In this document: piece by piece, positions 35,436 to 47,008 of the stretch | Position numbering within the stretch: the first letter of the stretch is position 1 | Layout of the letters: every line of letters starts with the position of its first letter | From: Peromyscus leucopus | Lineage: Eukaryota > Chordata > Mammalia > Rodentia > Cricetidae | Assembly (NCBI RefSeq): GCF_004664715.2 | Contig: NC_051071.1 | Span: 8,273,231-8,337,230 of the forward strand | Direction of reading: 5' to 3' | Length of the DNA: 64,000 bases | Position numbers and translations under genes: made by a program | Notes under the pieces: model-generated | The model's database searches: none | What the model was told of the DNA's origin: nothing | Seen by the model: the letters and a program-made list of their open reading frames with translations, nothing else

Positions 35436-36483
35436 TATAAATGCCCAGGAATGTCTCTGAGCTGGAGGTGACAGTATTTCTTTATGGGCTAATCTTAAAT
35501 GTGATATCCTAGCACACCGCCACCTTCTCTTTGCTAGTAGTCAGTCACTAGGTCCACCTCTGAAAGCTAGGAGAGAAATCACTCTCCACCTTGAGGAAAT
35601 ACACAACAGAAGTCAAAAAGCTATCCTTGAATGTGTCTATAGCACATACAAAGTTCATTAATGATGACTTTGAAAGAGTCACTTGTTTTGTGCACATTTC
35701 ATTGCAGGGAGTGTCATAGATTTATCCCACTTTGTTAATTTTAGTCAGGTGATAGTTGTACTTTAAATGTGAGAAAATAGGCTCAAATGTCAGCCCTTTG
35801 TTCAAATACTATTTTACCTTTGTTTAAATAGGGTAAATAAAGTGAACTGCTTCATAAAGGGTACTGAATGGACTACAGAAATCATGGGACATCCATATCA
35901 TGTTACATGTTACTATTAAATCATCTAAATCTATTATTATAGTTGACTTAAGAATTATGTAACATACTACTGTAGAAAGGATAGAGTTCTGGGTAAAATG
36001 GCAGAGTAGAAGTTGTCTGTGTGCTCTGGTGAAGGGCAACTGTCAGAAAAAGAATCTTCTTAAAAGAGGAAGAGCTTTGAAGAGTCATAGAGTGATAGGA
36101 TACACCAAAAGACAGGCAGCATACACCAAAAGAAGCCAAGACATACAGGACTCCATCCACACACTCCCTTTACTGGTAGAGGAGGAGCAGGAGCCTCATC
36201 CCAAAGGTAATACAGACAGATTCTGGTCAAACCAAACCAAACCAAACCACACCACTCCAAGCACCCAAAACTAGTTCTCAAAACATTCTCCATATCTCTC
36301 ACAAGCCTCATGTTGTGTGTCTAACAATTTCCTTCAAGGCTGAGGCAATGAAGCTCCTTAGGCAGGAAAGTAAACTACTCAAACAGCCTTCATAGAGTCC
36401 CTGAAACTGACCTGCCAGAGCAACCAACAGAAACTGAAAGCCTGTCTCGAAAAAACCAAAAAAAAAAAAAAAAAAAAAAAAAG

Positions 36484-36995
36484 AAATCACATGATCATCT
36501 TTCTCAGTGTCAAAAATGCCTTTGATGATGTTCATCATCCCTTCATGATAAATGCCCTGAAGAAAATAGAAAAAGATGGAACATGCTTCAACACAATAAA
36601 AGCTACATATGAATCTCTACTGCCAAAATCATACGAACTAGGGGAAAACTGAATGCATTTCCTCTAAATCCAGAAAGACAAACACCTCCACTCTCAACTC
36701 TTACCAGTACTTGGAAAAAAAAGAGGAGTGGGGGAGATAATGAGAGAAACATCATTTAAAGACTATTCGATCCTGTATATAAGAGACACAAGAATCTCCG
36801 GATAACATTACATCTTGATAAACACGTCCATAACAATAGTAGGACATAAAACTTAACTGTGCTGATAACAAAATTGCTGAGAAAAAAATAACTGTGGAGG
36901 AGGAGTCACATTTAAATACATTTTAAAAAACCTCTAAGAATAAGCCTACTTGTAGAGGGGTAGAGGGGAAATACCTCTACAGTGAAAATGATCAG
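36484..36995 (+). mobile_element. L1 ORF2 fragment, sense, decayed
   Basis: Sequence such as 'cccttcatgataaatgccctgaagaaaata' and 'actattcgatcctgtatataagagacac' is recognisable L1 RT-domain sequence with many changes and no open frame. Confidence 0.6.
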
Positions 36996-37176
36996 GGACT
37001 GAAGGAAGAATCAGAGGGAGACACTAGAAGATGGGCTAGTTTGCATGCGCATCCATTGCCGGAATTAGTATAGTGGGAATGGTTATATTACAAATATGAT
37101 CTTTAGGTTCAGTATTGTCCCCATCAAATTTCAAGTACATCATAAGGATTAAAACAGAAAAAAATGTTCACATGAA

Positions 37177-37511
37177 TGCTGTGGATTATGTTTATTGTTA
37201 ATAAAAAATGATAGACCAGTAGCTGAGGTGGAATTTAGGCAAGAAAGCCAAACTGAGAATGCTGGAAGGAGAAGGACAGAGTTGGAGTCGCCAGCCAGAC
37301 ACAGAGGAAGCAAGATGAGAATGTCACACTGAGAAAGGTACCAAGCCAGGCGGCTAAACAGAGATAAGAATTATGGGTTAATTTAAGAGTTAGCTAGTAA
37401 TATGCCTGACCTAATGGCCACACATTTGTAAGTAATTTAAGCCTCTGAGTGATTATTTGGAAGTGGCTGTGGAATGTGGCAGGACAGAAAAGAGAAAAGC
37501 CTCTGTTTACA
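37177..37511 (+). repeat. 5' LTR of the mys-like element
   Basis: 335 bp, TGCTGTGG...TTTACA. It contains 'ttatgggttaatttaa' and 'gagtgattattt' blocks also seen in antisense LTRs elsewhere in the window (31740-32085, 51487-51850, 63165-63524). Confidence 0.88.
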
Positions 37512-37933
37512 AATGGTACACCAACAGGCCACATGTGCATCCACATAAAACCCGAGAAAGCTTAAAAAAGGCTCTAAACTCACAGAAACAGAGCCACATT
37601 GGGCTTCCTACTCTCTTATGCCAGCTGTGGTGCCCACGAAATGGAGCTGGCTCACAGCTGCCATGAGCTAAGCCACACGGCCAGTTTCCGCAGTCTCTCA
37701 CAAGGAGTCACAATGCAGACAGGCTTCTCCCAGCTGCTGCCTGCTGGCTTAAGCTATCAGCACAAGCTCCATCAGCACTCTGCATGGAGGACTTAGGGTT
37801 TGCTCATAGACAAAAAGAGTTAGAGATACACAGAAAAGACAGATGCAGGTGAGAAAAAAACCTCTAAATGGGTTACACCATGTTTAAGAATATACAGAGG
37901 CTTGTGAGAGAAAAGAGAATGTATAAATCAATC

Positions 37934-37983
<50 letters not shown>

Positions 37984-39831
37984 TAGTTTTAAAATAATAA
38001 AGTAAAATCCTTAAAAAGAGAATAAAATAATATAAAAATGGACCATGTAAGGATGAAAAATGCACATTCTGGATTATGTATATTATTGTATTGTCTTTGA
38101 AATTTTTAGCTGTTAAAAGACCTTGGATTATAAAAAACAACTGTATTAAACCAACATATATTTAAAAAATATCTTAACTCCAAAATTGAAGTCAAAACAT
38201 ATGCCGCTTTGGGGGAAAAGTTATATTTTTATTTCCACAGGAAATGGGAGACTATGCATTCATTCTGGATTAAGAAAAATCAGGTCTGATTGAGGAAGAC
38301 CCCCTGAAATCTTAACTACAGACATGGAAAAATAAATCTAAAGTAACTACAAGACATGTAACGTATATTTTACCTGCTCAAACATAAAATAAAAAATTAC
38401 CTTTGGCTGGCTTATATATAATACACAGTTTATATTTGTGTTAATACAGATATATATATTACCTTTAAAAGTTTATATATTTTCAGAACAAGGGGACCAG
38501 ACACCAATAAAAATGGATGGTCCAGATGATCCAGGGTTTCAGTGTACCTCTGTTACAGTTTCCTCTGAGTTCTGCATCCAAAACAACTTCAAGGCTGCTG
38601 GCTGAGATGGACCAGCCACATAAAATACCCAAGCCAGAACTTGAGTATAATTCTAAATTTTCTCAGGGTCCCCATAAGTGTACTAGCACCCCCAATCAAC
38701 AGGAAGTAGTCTAGAGAACTATGCCCAAATTCCCAAATTATTGTTTGTGAATGTTTGTTTTCATTTAAGGGGGGTTGGTTATAAATGGTTAATGGTCATG
38801 GTCAATCTCTTTCTAAGAAGAAAGGGAGATATATTAAAATGATGGGGAAAAGGGTAGATTATTAAATTTACTTTAATCTAAAATACAACTGTTGAACAAC
38901 TCAAAATATTTTACAAATGGATTTTAGTATATCGATACAAATTTAAAGTCAGTTGTTATACTGTATATATATCTATACTTTATGTAGCTTATTTCAAAAT
39001 GTAATGTTAATTATAAAATACAGATTAATAGTCATCTATAATAGTAAAACTTATAGCCATATTAGTTAGGTTTTCTAGGTATACAAAGATATATTTCAAT
39101 TAGATAGGCAATCTTTGAATACTTCAAAGACCTACAGAATGTGACATTTAAAATGTTTTAAGAACTTAGACTTTCTCAGTGGTGAGACATGTCTGCTCCT
39201 GGCAGCACCCAATATACTTCAGAGAAGATGATGAGTACTGAAGAAACTCCATATGGAGTTTACTTTCTTTGTGGCAAAAGTTAGCCACTGGGCACAGAAC
39301 TGCTTTTGCCTCAGCTGAGGACAGCATGCTGTCCAAATTGGACAGGCAGGACAGAAAACAAAGTGACTGCAGAACTTTATTTACTAAAACAAGGTGGGAC
39401 AGTCCATCAGAAATCCTGCTTCACAGATGAGTCTGTTAGATATGCTAGACCTGTAGGCCGAGGATGGATGTCCCAACGTTGCAGAGGAACCTTGGGTGAC
39501 TGTCCAGGCAACCAACTCTTTCTGTCATTTCTTAATTTTTGGAAGTTTTTTCCCTTATACTTCCTATTTACTCAGATAATATTATATCCTTAGGTCTCTG
39601 GTGGAGTTGAAGACTAAATAGTTCTAATTATCATTTTTCTTAATTATAATAGAAAGTAAATTAGATACAAAACTTTAGACTCACCAAGATAATTGTTTTC
39701 TCTAATTTTGCCAAATGCCAGTGGATTAGATAGTGTTACTATAATTTTTACTAAATAACTGTTTTTGTTGTATATAATCTTACTATATTAAATTTAAAAC
39801 CTTCCTTTTTAATTAGACTAAAAGGGGGGAG
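37512..39831 (+). other. Interior of the mys-like element, no recognisable ORF
   Basis: AT-rich sequence with an (AT)n tract at about 37936-37986. The longest + strand frame (39306-39593, 95 codons) has no domain I recognise. No gag knuckles, YMDD or DD35E motifs were seen. Confidence 0.7.
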
Positions 39832-40160
39832 TGCTGTGGATTATGCTCATTGTTAATGAGTAGCTGACAGTCCTGTAGCTGGGCCAGAAGTTAGGTGAGA
39901 AAGCCAGGCTGAGAATGCTGGGAAGGAGAAGGGCAGAGTCAGGAGCTGCCAGTCAGACTCAGAGGAAACAAGATGAGAATGCCATACTGAGAAAAGTTAC
40001 CAAGCCACATGGCTAAACGTAGATAAAGATTATGGGTTAATTTAAGTGTAAGAACTAGTTAGTAATAAGCCCGAGCTATCAGCTGAGTATTTATAAATAA
40101 TATTAAACCTTTGAGTGGTTATTTGGGAACTGACAAGCAGGAGAGAACTGTCCATTTACA
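39832..40160 (+). repeat. 3' LTR of the mys-like element
   Basis: 329 bp with the same ends as the 5' LTR but clearly diverged from it, by eye about four-fifths identical. Directly preceded by the polypurine tract at about 39820-39831. Confidence 0.88.
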
Positions 40161-40458
40161 CATGAAACAACAAAAATACCCAAACAACCAAAGCAATTCC
40201 AAGCAGAAATCTTAGTGCTAGTGTTATCTGAATACTTGATCTCAAATTGTACCATGATCACTGATAATGAAAAGTGTGGCACTGCACAGAAAGGGACTGA
40301 CAGACCAATGCACTAGAACAGAGGCTCAGAAGTAAATCCATGCAAATACACTAACTTCTAGGAATCAGAAAGACACATTGGGAATATCTCTATTTGTCAA
40401 TGGGTTCTAGGAATGCTGGCAGTCCACACATGTAGAAGAATAACAGTAGATTCTTAGC

Positions 40459-40681
40459 TAGTGGCTCTCAACTTTCCTAATGTTGTCACCCTTTAATACA
40501 GTTTCTCATATTGTGGAGACCCCCAGTCATAAAATTCTTTTTTTTGCTACTTCATAACTAGTTTTGCTTGTTATAAATTGTAATTTCAATATCTGAAATG
40601 CAGGATATCTAATATGTGACCCCTGTGAAAAGGTCGTTTGACCCTCTAAAGGGGTTGCAGCTCACAGCTTGAGAATTGCTG
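40459..40681 (+). mobile_element. URR1-like hAT DNA element
   Basis: 223 bp starting 'tagtggctctcaac' and ending 'cttgagaattgctg', imperfect terminal inverted repeats. The core ('ccctttaatacagttt', 'tgcaggatatctaatatgtgacccctgtgaaa') matches the URR1 non-autonomous hAT-Charlie family as I recall it. An 8-bp target duplication was not preserved. Confidence 0.75.
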
Positions 40682-40845
40682 TATCTGCCATTGTGCATAC
40701 AAATTCAAAACACATTAAGGTCTTAGTTTAAGACCAACTACCCTCACGCTGCTGGAGGAAACCTTGGGTAAATACTCTAAGACAGGCATAGGCAAGGACT
40801 CCAGTAACCTGGGAAGATATCCTAGGTGTTCACTGATGGGACTGT

Positions 40846-41219
40846 GTTAGTTTCTCTTCAGTTGCTGTGATAAAACACTGTTACCAGGGCAACTTAGTAT
40901 ATAAAAGAGTTTATTTTGGCTTATGGTTCCAGAAGGTTGGAATCCATAGTGGCAGGACAGCATGGGAACATGACCATAGGCAGCCACCGTGACAGTGGGA
41001 ATGGAGCAGGAAGTTTAGAGCTCATATCTTAACCATAAGCACAAAGCATCAGAGAGAGTGAAATGGAAGTGCTGTCAGCTTTTTCCTCAAAGCCCACCCC
41101 GCGTGCCAGCCTTCCTCTCATGAGGCTATACCTAAACCTCTCCCAAACAGCACCACCAACTGGGGACAAAGTTCAAATGCCAGAGACTATGGGGGCATTT
41201 TTCCTTCAAAACACTGCAG
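40846..41219 (-). mobile_element. MaLR-type LTR, antisense
   Basis: It reads 'tgttagtttctcttcagttgctgtgataaaa' at the left and '...ccagagactatgggggcatttttccttcaaa' at the right, the reverse complement of the family's ends. Confidence 0.7.
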
Positions 41220-41496
41220 GGGTTTCATGAAATTTCTACACTTCTACAAGCAAAGTGAATAGACAGCCTTTGCATAGGAAAACACTTTCACCAACTCTTC
41301 ATCAGATAAAGGCTTGTTATATGAAATATATTGAGAACTGCAGAGATTAAACAGCAAAAGTGCTAAATCATTCAATGTACAAATCGACTAATGAACTCAA
41401 TGAATAGTTCTTGAAATGAGAAATAAATTTGGCTAGTTTGAAATAGTGTTTAATGTTCTCAGTCATCAGGAAGTACAAATTAAAACTAGTTCAGGA

Positions 41497-41720
41497 GGGC
41501 TGGAGAGACGGCTCCGTGGTTAAGAAAGAGCACTTGCAGCCCTGCTGCGGGACTGAAACTCATTTCCCAGCACCCACACTGGGTGGCTCACAACTGCCAA
41601 ATGTTCAGCCCCAGGAAATCTGACTCCCTTTTCTGGCCTCTACATCTGCACACCTGTAGCATACATTCACACTAAAACACACACAAATATAGGTAAGCAA
41701 AAATAAATCTTAAAAGAAAA
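41497..41720 (+). mobile_element. B3 SINE, sense
   Basis: Starts 'gggctggagagacggctcc' (tRNA-derived head) and ends in 'aaaataaatctta' A-rich tail. Inserted in L1. Confidence 0.85.
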
Positions 41721-41785
41721 GCTATTTTGAGATTACATCTCACAAATTGCTACCATCACAAACAAAACAAATGACAAGTGTAGCA

Positions 41786-41990
41786 GGTGTGCTGGGAAGG
41801 AGGAATCCTTGTATACTGGTGCTGGTGTGCAAGCTTGTGAGGTTAGCAAGTGTGTAAGCTAGTGGTGAGGTTAGCAAGTGTGCTGGGAAGGAGGAATCCT
41901 TGTATACTGGTGCTGGTGTGCAAGCTTGTGAGGTTAGCAAGTGTTTTGGGAAGGAGGAATCCTTATGTACCGGTGGTAGTGTGTAAGCCA
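41786..41990 (+). repeat. Minisatellite derived from L1 sequence
   Basis: Three tandem copies of a unit of roughly 65 bp (tgtgctgggaaggaggaatcc...gaggttagcaag) with an extra partial unit between the first and second. The unit corresponds to the L1 ORF2 segment around 'cactcctccattgctggtgggag', so the array grew from within the L1 copy. Confidence 0.8.
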
Positions 41991-42363
41991 GTGAGATCAA
42001 GATGAGATCATTATGGCTGTTTCTCAAAATAGAACTAACATATGACCCAGCACTGCCACTCCTGGGGTTTGTCTGATGGGATCTTAGCATATCATAGAGG
42101 CATTTACATGTCCATGTTTATTATTACACTGTTCGTAATATGCAGGATTGGAATCAGCCTTGATGCCTAATCAATGAATGGATAATGAAAATGTGATACA
42201 TGATAGAGTTTTATTCAGCTGTAAGAAAAATGAAATCATGACATTTATAGGAAAGTGGATAGAATTGGAGAATATTCATTAAGTGAAATAAGCTACTCCA
42301 GACTCAAACCAGGTCTTCATGTTTCATCTCTTCTGGGATGCCCATATACTTTATATATACATG

Positions 42364-42412
<49 letters not shown>

Positions 42413-42461
42413 TGTGTGTGTCTGTGTCTGTGTGTGTGTGTGTGTCTGTCTGTCTGTCTGA
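42364..42461. repeat. (GT)n / GTCT microsatellite
   Basis: GT run passing into tctg repeats at its right end, next to the L1 fragment. Confidence 0.96.
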
Positions 42462-42844
42462 AGAAGGGGCCATGAGATGTGGGGAAGACATCATGAAAAG
42501 GGGGAGGGAGAATGAGAGAGAAGATAATGGAGCTATGCGACATGACAGCAGCAGCAAGGTTGTTTGGGGGAGAGAGCCAGCATGAGGCTGAGGGGTGATG
42601 GGAGGCAGTGGGAGAGGAGGATGAAGGACACAAAGATGACATGAAAGTGCCCTGAAGAAACCTGTAACTTTGTATGGTGACTTAGTAATATCACATTCTT
42701 GTAAGATACCCCCAAAGGGCTGTGTATGTATTTCTCTAATAGTGGATGTAGAATGTGGGCTGTTGTGCTAGAAAGGGGAAATAAAAAGGGAATCCTGAAC
42801 AGAGAAGGAAGATATGGAGTTGCAAAAAACGTGAGGATGGAGAA

Positions 42845-42978
42845 ATGGGTAGAGCCATTCAGAGTGCTGCTGCATGCCTATTAGTTTGGATCCCAGCCCC
42901 CATACAACATACCACTAGCTTCAGTACTGAGAGATAGGCAGCCTTTTCTATCCTCTGTGCCCACAGGCACACACAGTT

Positions 42979-43028
<50 letters not shown>

Positions 43029-43045
43029 GCCTAAATAAAATGTGA
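42845..43045 (+). mobile_element. Decayed B3-like SINE with (CA)n, sense
   Basis: Weak match ('gatcccagcccccata...tatcctctgtgcccacaggcacac') ending in a 48-bp CA tract and an A-rich tail. Confidence 0.5.
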
Positions 43046-43510
43046 AACAATAAATGTTTATAACAATGGATAAAATATAGAAGATTTACCATTTTCTGTA
43101 TGGGCAGTGACATTTTTAGGATACATAACAAGGTGATGGGGACTAATCTGTACCAAGCAATTAACACTGTCATAAACAAGCAAAAGAGGGATTTTGAAGC
43201 CCATTCTCTCCATTATCTGAGACAGTATTAACTGCTCAGTGCTAGTGAATAAACCATATGGAATACTAAACTGCCTCATGGAGGATTAGTGGGTTATTGT
43301 GCATATGTTCTTCAGTGGCTTGGACTGAGTCTCCTTGACTGTTAGATGGGAAGTATGTTCCTCAGAGTATAGCAGGTTGTTGTCCACGTGTTCTCCAGTG
43401 CCTAGTACTGATTCTTCTTGGTTAGGTGGGAAGCATTGTCTTTTTAAATTCTTTAGGAGATAATCTCAGAATTATTTCAGGAAGATCTCTTTTCTGTTAT
43501 CTCCTTTCAG

Positions 43511-43616
43511 TTACAGATTCATGATAATGGAAAGACTGGGAATAGATTTACAGAAGCTCTCAGACCAGAATGGTGTTTTTAAAAAATCGACTGTCCTGCA
43601 ACTTGGAATCAGGGTG
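43511..43616 (+). CDS. Vrk2: Vrk2 internal exon (about residues 115-150, hinge)
   Basis: This 106-bp exon follows 'ctcctttcag' and precedes 'gtgagt'. It completes the split Ser codon, then reads [20 protein letters not shown] and [15 protein letters not shown]. The MERLGIDL stretch is the hinge and start of the C-lobe in VRK kinases. The last residue is Val, where the orthologues I recall have Met, a conservative change at the exon boundary. The exon ends on a codon boundary and joins the exon at 45200 across 1,583 bp, an intron that contains a MaLR-type LTR and microsatellites. Confidence 0.95.
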
Positions 43617-44019
43617 GTGAGTTCAAGATGGTTCATTTCAAATGTCTCAGTTTTAGATTATTTACTTGTTTTGCTTTTTATGGAATTATGAAAAAATAAG
43701 GATTATTTCCTAGGAATGACAGTTATAAAGAGTAGAAAGGATTTTGGTGAAATTGATAACCATGGGCTTTGCAGAATACAGGCTGTGTTGTGTTTGGCCA
43801 TTGTTATTACACTCAGTTTTCCATCACAGCTTACTTTTTCATATCAGAGCAAGCTTATATAGCTGCAAGAATAACCTTTCTTTTGTCTGTTACATTTGTA
43901 ACTACAAATTATGGCCAAATAGACTACTTCTCATACTAAATATGGTATGATTTGATTTAAAATATTTTAAGTCTAAGTTGGGGTGGTGGCATTAATTAAT
44001 TACAGCAATGGATGACAAA

Positions 44020-44039
44020 GACAGACAGACAGACAGACA

Positions 44040-44076
<37 letters not shown>
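44020..44076. repeat. (GACA)n(CA)n microsatellite
   Basis: gaca repeats followed by CA, about 400 bp after the exon ending at 43616. Confidence 0.96.
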
Positions 44077-44080
<4 letters not shown>

Positions 44081-44330
44081 ACTGCTAACTTTTAAGCAAG
44101 TAGTCACAAATGACCATGCATGCATTCATTTGTTGATCATGCCACATATTTACCTTATTTTTATGTATCTTGCTTTAGTCTCCTCCTGCCCCTAATCATA
44201 GGTAGAATGAAACAGATCAGGCCAGGTCGTCATGTGTTAATTTCTCCATTTACCTATTCATCTATCCATTCTCCTAGTGAGTGTTCACAGAACACCTCTC
44301 TCTCATATATGTCTCTGTGTTTGTGTGTGT

Positions 44331-44332
<2 letters not shown>

Positions 44333-44364
<32 letters not shown>
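44333..44364. repeat. (AT)n microsatellite
   Basis: About 32 bp AT run in a Vrk2 intron. Confidence 0.95.
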
Positions 44365-44366
<2 letters not shown>

Positions 44367-44564
44367 ACATGCAAGATTCTAGGGATTTATTGATGCCTAA
44401 GAGTTTGTTATTACACAAGATAATGATCAGAGGTATAATATTTTGTTCTGATATCTTCAAGATTTGAATCATAGTATTGATTGATGAATGAACTATATGA
44501 CTGTTTTACCATAGATGTCTTTTCTATTTTCCTTTAGTTTTTATGATATTTATTCCCAGTCTAA

Positions 44565-44925
44565 ATTGGTTTTCTAGTTACTATGATGGAGTACTCTGAC
44601 AAAAGCAAATTAAAGGAGAAAGTATTTACATTGTTTCATAATTTGAGGTTATAGTCCCTCATGTTGGGGAAGTCACAAACAATAGGATATTAGAGTACAT
44701 GATCACATTGCATCCACATTCAAAAAGAATGATGGGTGTCTGTGCCAGGTTTCTTCATTTTGTACAGTTCAGACTCTCATCCCAGGGAATGGTGCCACCC
44801 ACAGTGGGCAAATCTTCCCTTCAAACTAAGTCTACTCAAGATAATTCCATACAGGTATTCCCAGAGGCTCAGCTGCCATGTGATTCTAGATTTTCTCAAC
44901 TTGACAAGTGAGATTAAACATCACA
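44565..44925 (-). mobile_element. MaLR-related LTR, antisense, in a Vrk2 intron
   Basis: Blocks such as 'cagtgggcaaatcttcccttcaaactaa' and 'tgtgattctagattttctcaacttgacaa' match rodent MaLR LTRs in reverse orientation as I recall them. Subfamily and limits are uncertain. Confidence 0.5.
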
Positions 44926-45199
44926 TTCACCTTTGTACATTTTGGCCTAGCCATTGGGCTTTCAGGGCCATAAGAATAAGTATTGTTGAATCTTGATTTC
45001 TCTCTCTCTCAGAGGTTCAAGCATAGTATTTGATGTTTGAGGATCATTTCATCCAACCTTTTATGAGATGAGCAGCCAGAAATTATGATATATTAGAATA
45101 ATCAGTAAGAGTGAGATACATTATTTTATAATGTGTAGAAATAAACCATAGTATTCTAGTGTAAAACATTAATATTGATCTTATCTATTTTTTTCACAG

Positions 45200-45292
45200 C
45201 TGGACATACTGGAATATATACATGAAAATGAATATGTTCATGGTGATATAAAAGCAGCAAACCTACTGTTGGGCTACACAAATCCAAATCGG
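45200..45292 (+). CDS. Vrk2: Vrk2 internal exon (about residues 151-181, catalytic loop)
   Basis: This 93-bp exon lies between 'ttttttcacag' and 'gtaaag' and encodes 31 whole codons: [20 protein letters not shown] and then [11 protein letters not shown]. It holds the catalytic loop HGDIKAAN, the VRK form of the usual HRDxKxxN, with the catalytic Asp (Asp166 in human numbering, from family knowledge), Lys168 and Asn171 all present. Retention of these residues in all the exons seen supports an active kinase. The next exon, which should begin at the strand before the DYG metal-binding motif, was not found between 45293 and 64000, so the following intron is at least 18.7 kb. Confidence 0.96.
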
Positions 45293-45862
45293 GTAAAGAG
45301 AGGATTAATTAACGTTGGCTTTCAGCAAGCATCTTCAGAGTTCTGTAGTCAAACTTAGTAAAGACAGACTCTTAACCCACAAGAGTTTACAAATGAGGGC
45401 TTAGTATGATGAATGTTTCAATTTGTCTTACCTTGCTTACCTAATTTAATCCTTGCTCCAGATTAATGAGTAATTAGGATGAAGAAACCGAGAGTCAGAG
45501 GGTTAAATCATTTGCTAATGGACACACATTGAAGAAGTGCCTGAGCAGGAATCTGAGTTTCTAAGCAAATGTAGATAAAGTACTATAGCAATCTAGGGAG
45601 AAGGAATGGATGTGTGCAGGAAGGTAGCTGTGTGGGCTCCTTTCTTCTCCCTATAGTTTGAGCAAAGAAACATTTCCAAAAGAACTTTCCATTGTGGTAG
45701 AAATCTTCTACCCAGTGTCATAGCATTCCTTGAGATGTGGCCAGGACAATATCAGTTTCAAACAGTTGGTAGTGGCCAGGGGTTGGAAACCAGGCGGGTG
45801 AACAGAGTACTAATGGTTTCTAGGGCATTGAAACTTGTGTGTACATCAAGAATGCACATACA

Positions 45863-46016
45863 TTGCCGGGCGTTGGTGGCGCACGCCTTTAATCCCAGCA
45901 CTCGGGAGGCAGAGCCAGGCGGACCTCTGTGAGTTCGAGGCCAGCCTGAGCTACCAAGTGAGCTCCAGGAAAGGCACAAAGCTACACAGAGAAACCCTGT
46001 CTCGAGAAAAAAAAAA
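45863..46016 (+). mobile_element. Young B1 SINE, sense
   Basis: Starts 'gccgggcgttggtggcgcacgcc' with intact CpGs and ends 'ccctgtctcgag' plus A tail. A 15-bp perfect duplication AAGAATGCACATACA lies at 45848-45862 and 46017-46031. Low divergence indicates recent insertion. It lies just after the last visible Vrk2 exon. Confidence 0.95.
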
Positions 46017-46934
46017 AAGAATGCACATACACCATTATTTCTTTGTCAAGTCCCGCTTTCACTGCATACTGTGGGTGATGCTGGTATGTCGTACCTCGGG
46101 TGATCCATATTAACAAAGGCTTCACTGAGCAGTGTTGAGGTAAAAGCTGTATGTCTAGGAGCTGGGACTAAATGGGAACTCAGAGCACTTGCTGCTTAGT
46201 TTTATTTAAATTGCTCAAAATTTATCTATATGAAACAAAATTTTCTTCAAATAAGTTATATAAATATGGCAAAAATAACTGAATAGCTGAAATTTTAATT
46301 TAATTTTAAATAAATATATGCAACTATTACCTACTGTCTCAACAGATTTAAAGTAAAAGAAACTAAGACTCAAAAATGTTAGAAAACTATAATTAAATGC
46401 TTAATAGACCTCTGTATGTATTGAAAATTCTAAATAAGAAAGAAAAAGTCTCTACAGAAAATACCAATGGGTTAAAAATTTAAATATATCTCTAAATTAA
46501 TCCTAGACATAAGGAATGAGTACCTGTTAGATATTTTTTAATAAATATTTGAAAATATCTAGCAAACAAGAAATTAATAGAAAATCATAATTTCATATAA
46601 TTTTATCAATGTAGTGATAAAAATGAAATCAGGATGGGGGAAGAAGATGTAGCACTGTCCTTGAGATGAAAATAGGTCACCTGTACTAAAACTAGAAGAT
46701 GTGGCGAAGGAACAGTGGGGCAGCTTCCTTAAAAAACAGTCAAAAGGAGAAAATCTGAGCGGGTAAGCAAGGAGACATACATTCCTTTAGCTGTTTCCAT
46801 CACTTAGCAGATAATTCAAACCTTTGTAATTGGTTTTTACTCTTGGATAGTATTTTTTGAATAGTACTATTACTTTATCTGTTTGCCTGGTCTTGGACAT
46901 TTGGATTTTTTTAGGTTTTATTTTGATTATTATC

Positions 46935-47008
46935 TAACATGGTGTTGGGAAACCAAACTCAGGTCCTCTGGAAAAGCAGCCAACTGCTGCGCCATCTCTC
47001 CAGGCTGT
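46935..47008 (-). mobile_element. B2/B3 SINE head fragment, antisense
   Basis: 'caggtcctctggaaaagcagccaactgctgcgccatctctccaggct'. Confidence 0.7.

Larger units (their letters stand above)
37177..40160 (+). mobile_element. Complete mys-like LTR retrotransposon (2,984 bp)
   Basis: LTRs of 335 bp (37177-37511) and 329 bp (39832-40160) flank a 2,320-bp interior. Both start TGCTGTGGATTATG and end TTTACA. A perfect 6-bp target duplication CATGAA lies at 37171-37176 and 40161-40166. A polypurine tract (aaaggggggag) abuts the 3' LTR, and TGG appears two bases after the 5' LTR, where a primer site should be. Total size and LTR size match the mys family described in Peromyscus (about 2.9 kb, about 0.34-kb LTRs, from general knowledge). 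The interior has no ORF with a recognisable retroviral domain, so it is non-autonomous or decayed. The two LTRs differ at many sites, so the insertion is old. It sits in a Vrk2 intron in sense orientation. Confidence 0.9.
41220..42360 (+). mobile_element. L1 ORF2 3' fragment, sense, with B3 and minisatellite inside
   Basis: Decayed L1 sequence in + orientation, recognisable by 'gagattacatctcacaaattgcta', 'gacccagcactgccactcctgggg' and 'atgaatggataatgaaaatgtgatac'. A B3 SINE interrupts it at 41497-41720, and a tandem array lies at 41786-41990. Confidence 0.75.

Noticed and set aside
35185..35471. Arg/Glu-rich frames
   Set aside because: They translate a GA microsatellite in a Vrk2 intron.
41740..42090. 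116-codon - strand frame with internal repeats, a possible repeat protein
   Set aside because: It is the antisense translation of an L1-derived minisatellite.
42255..42642. Overlapping frames with Cys-Val or Thr-His repeats on both strands
   Set aside because: They translate a GT/CA microsatellite; no coding support.
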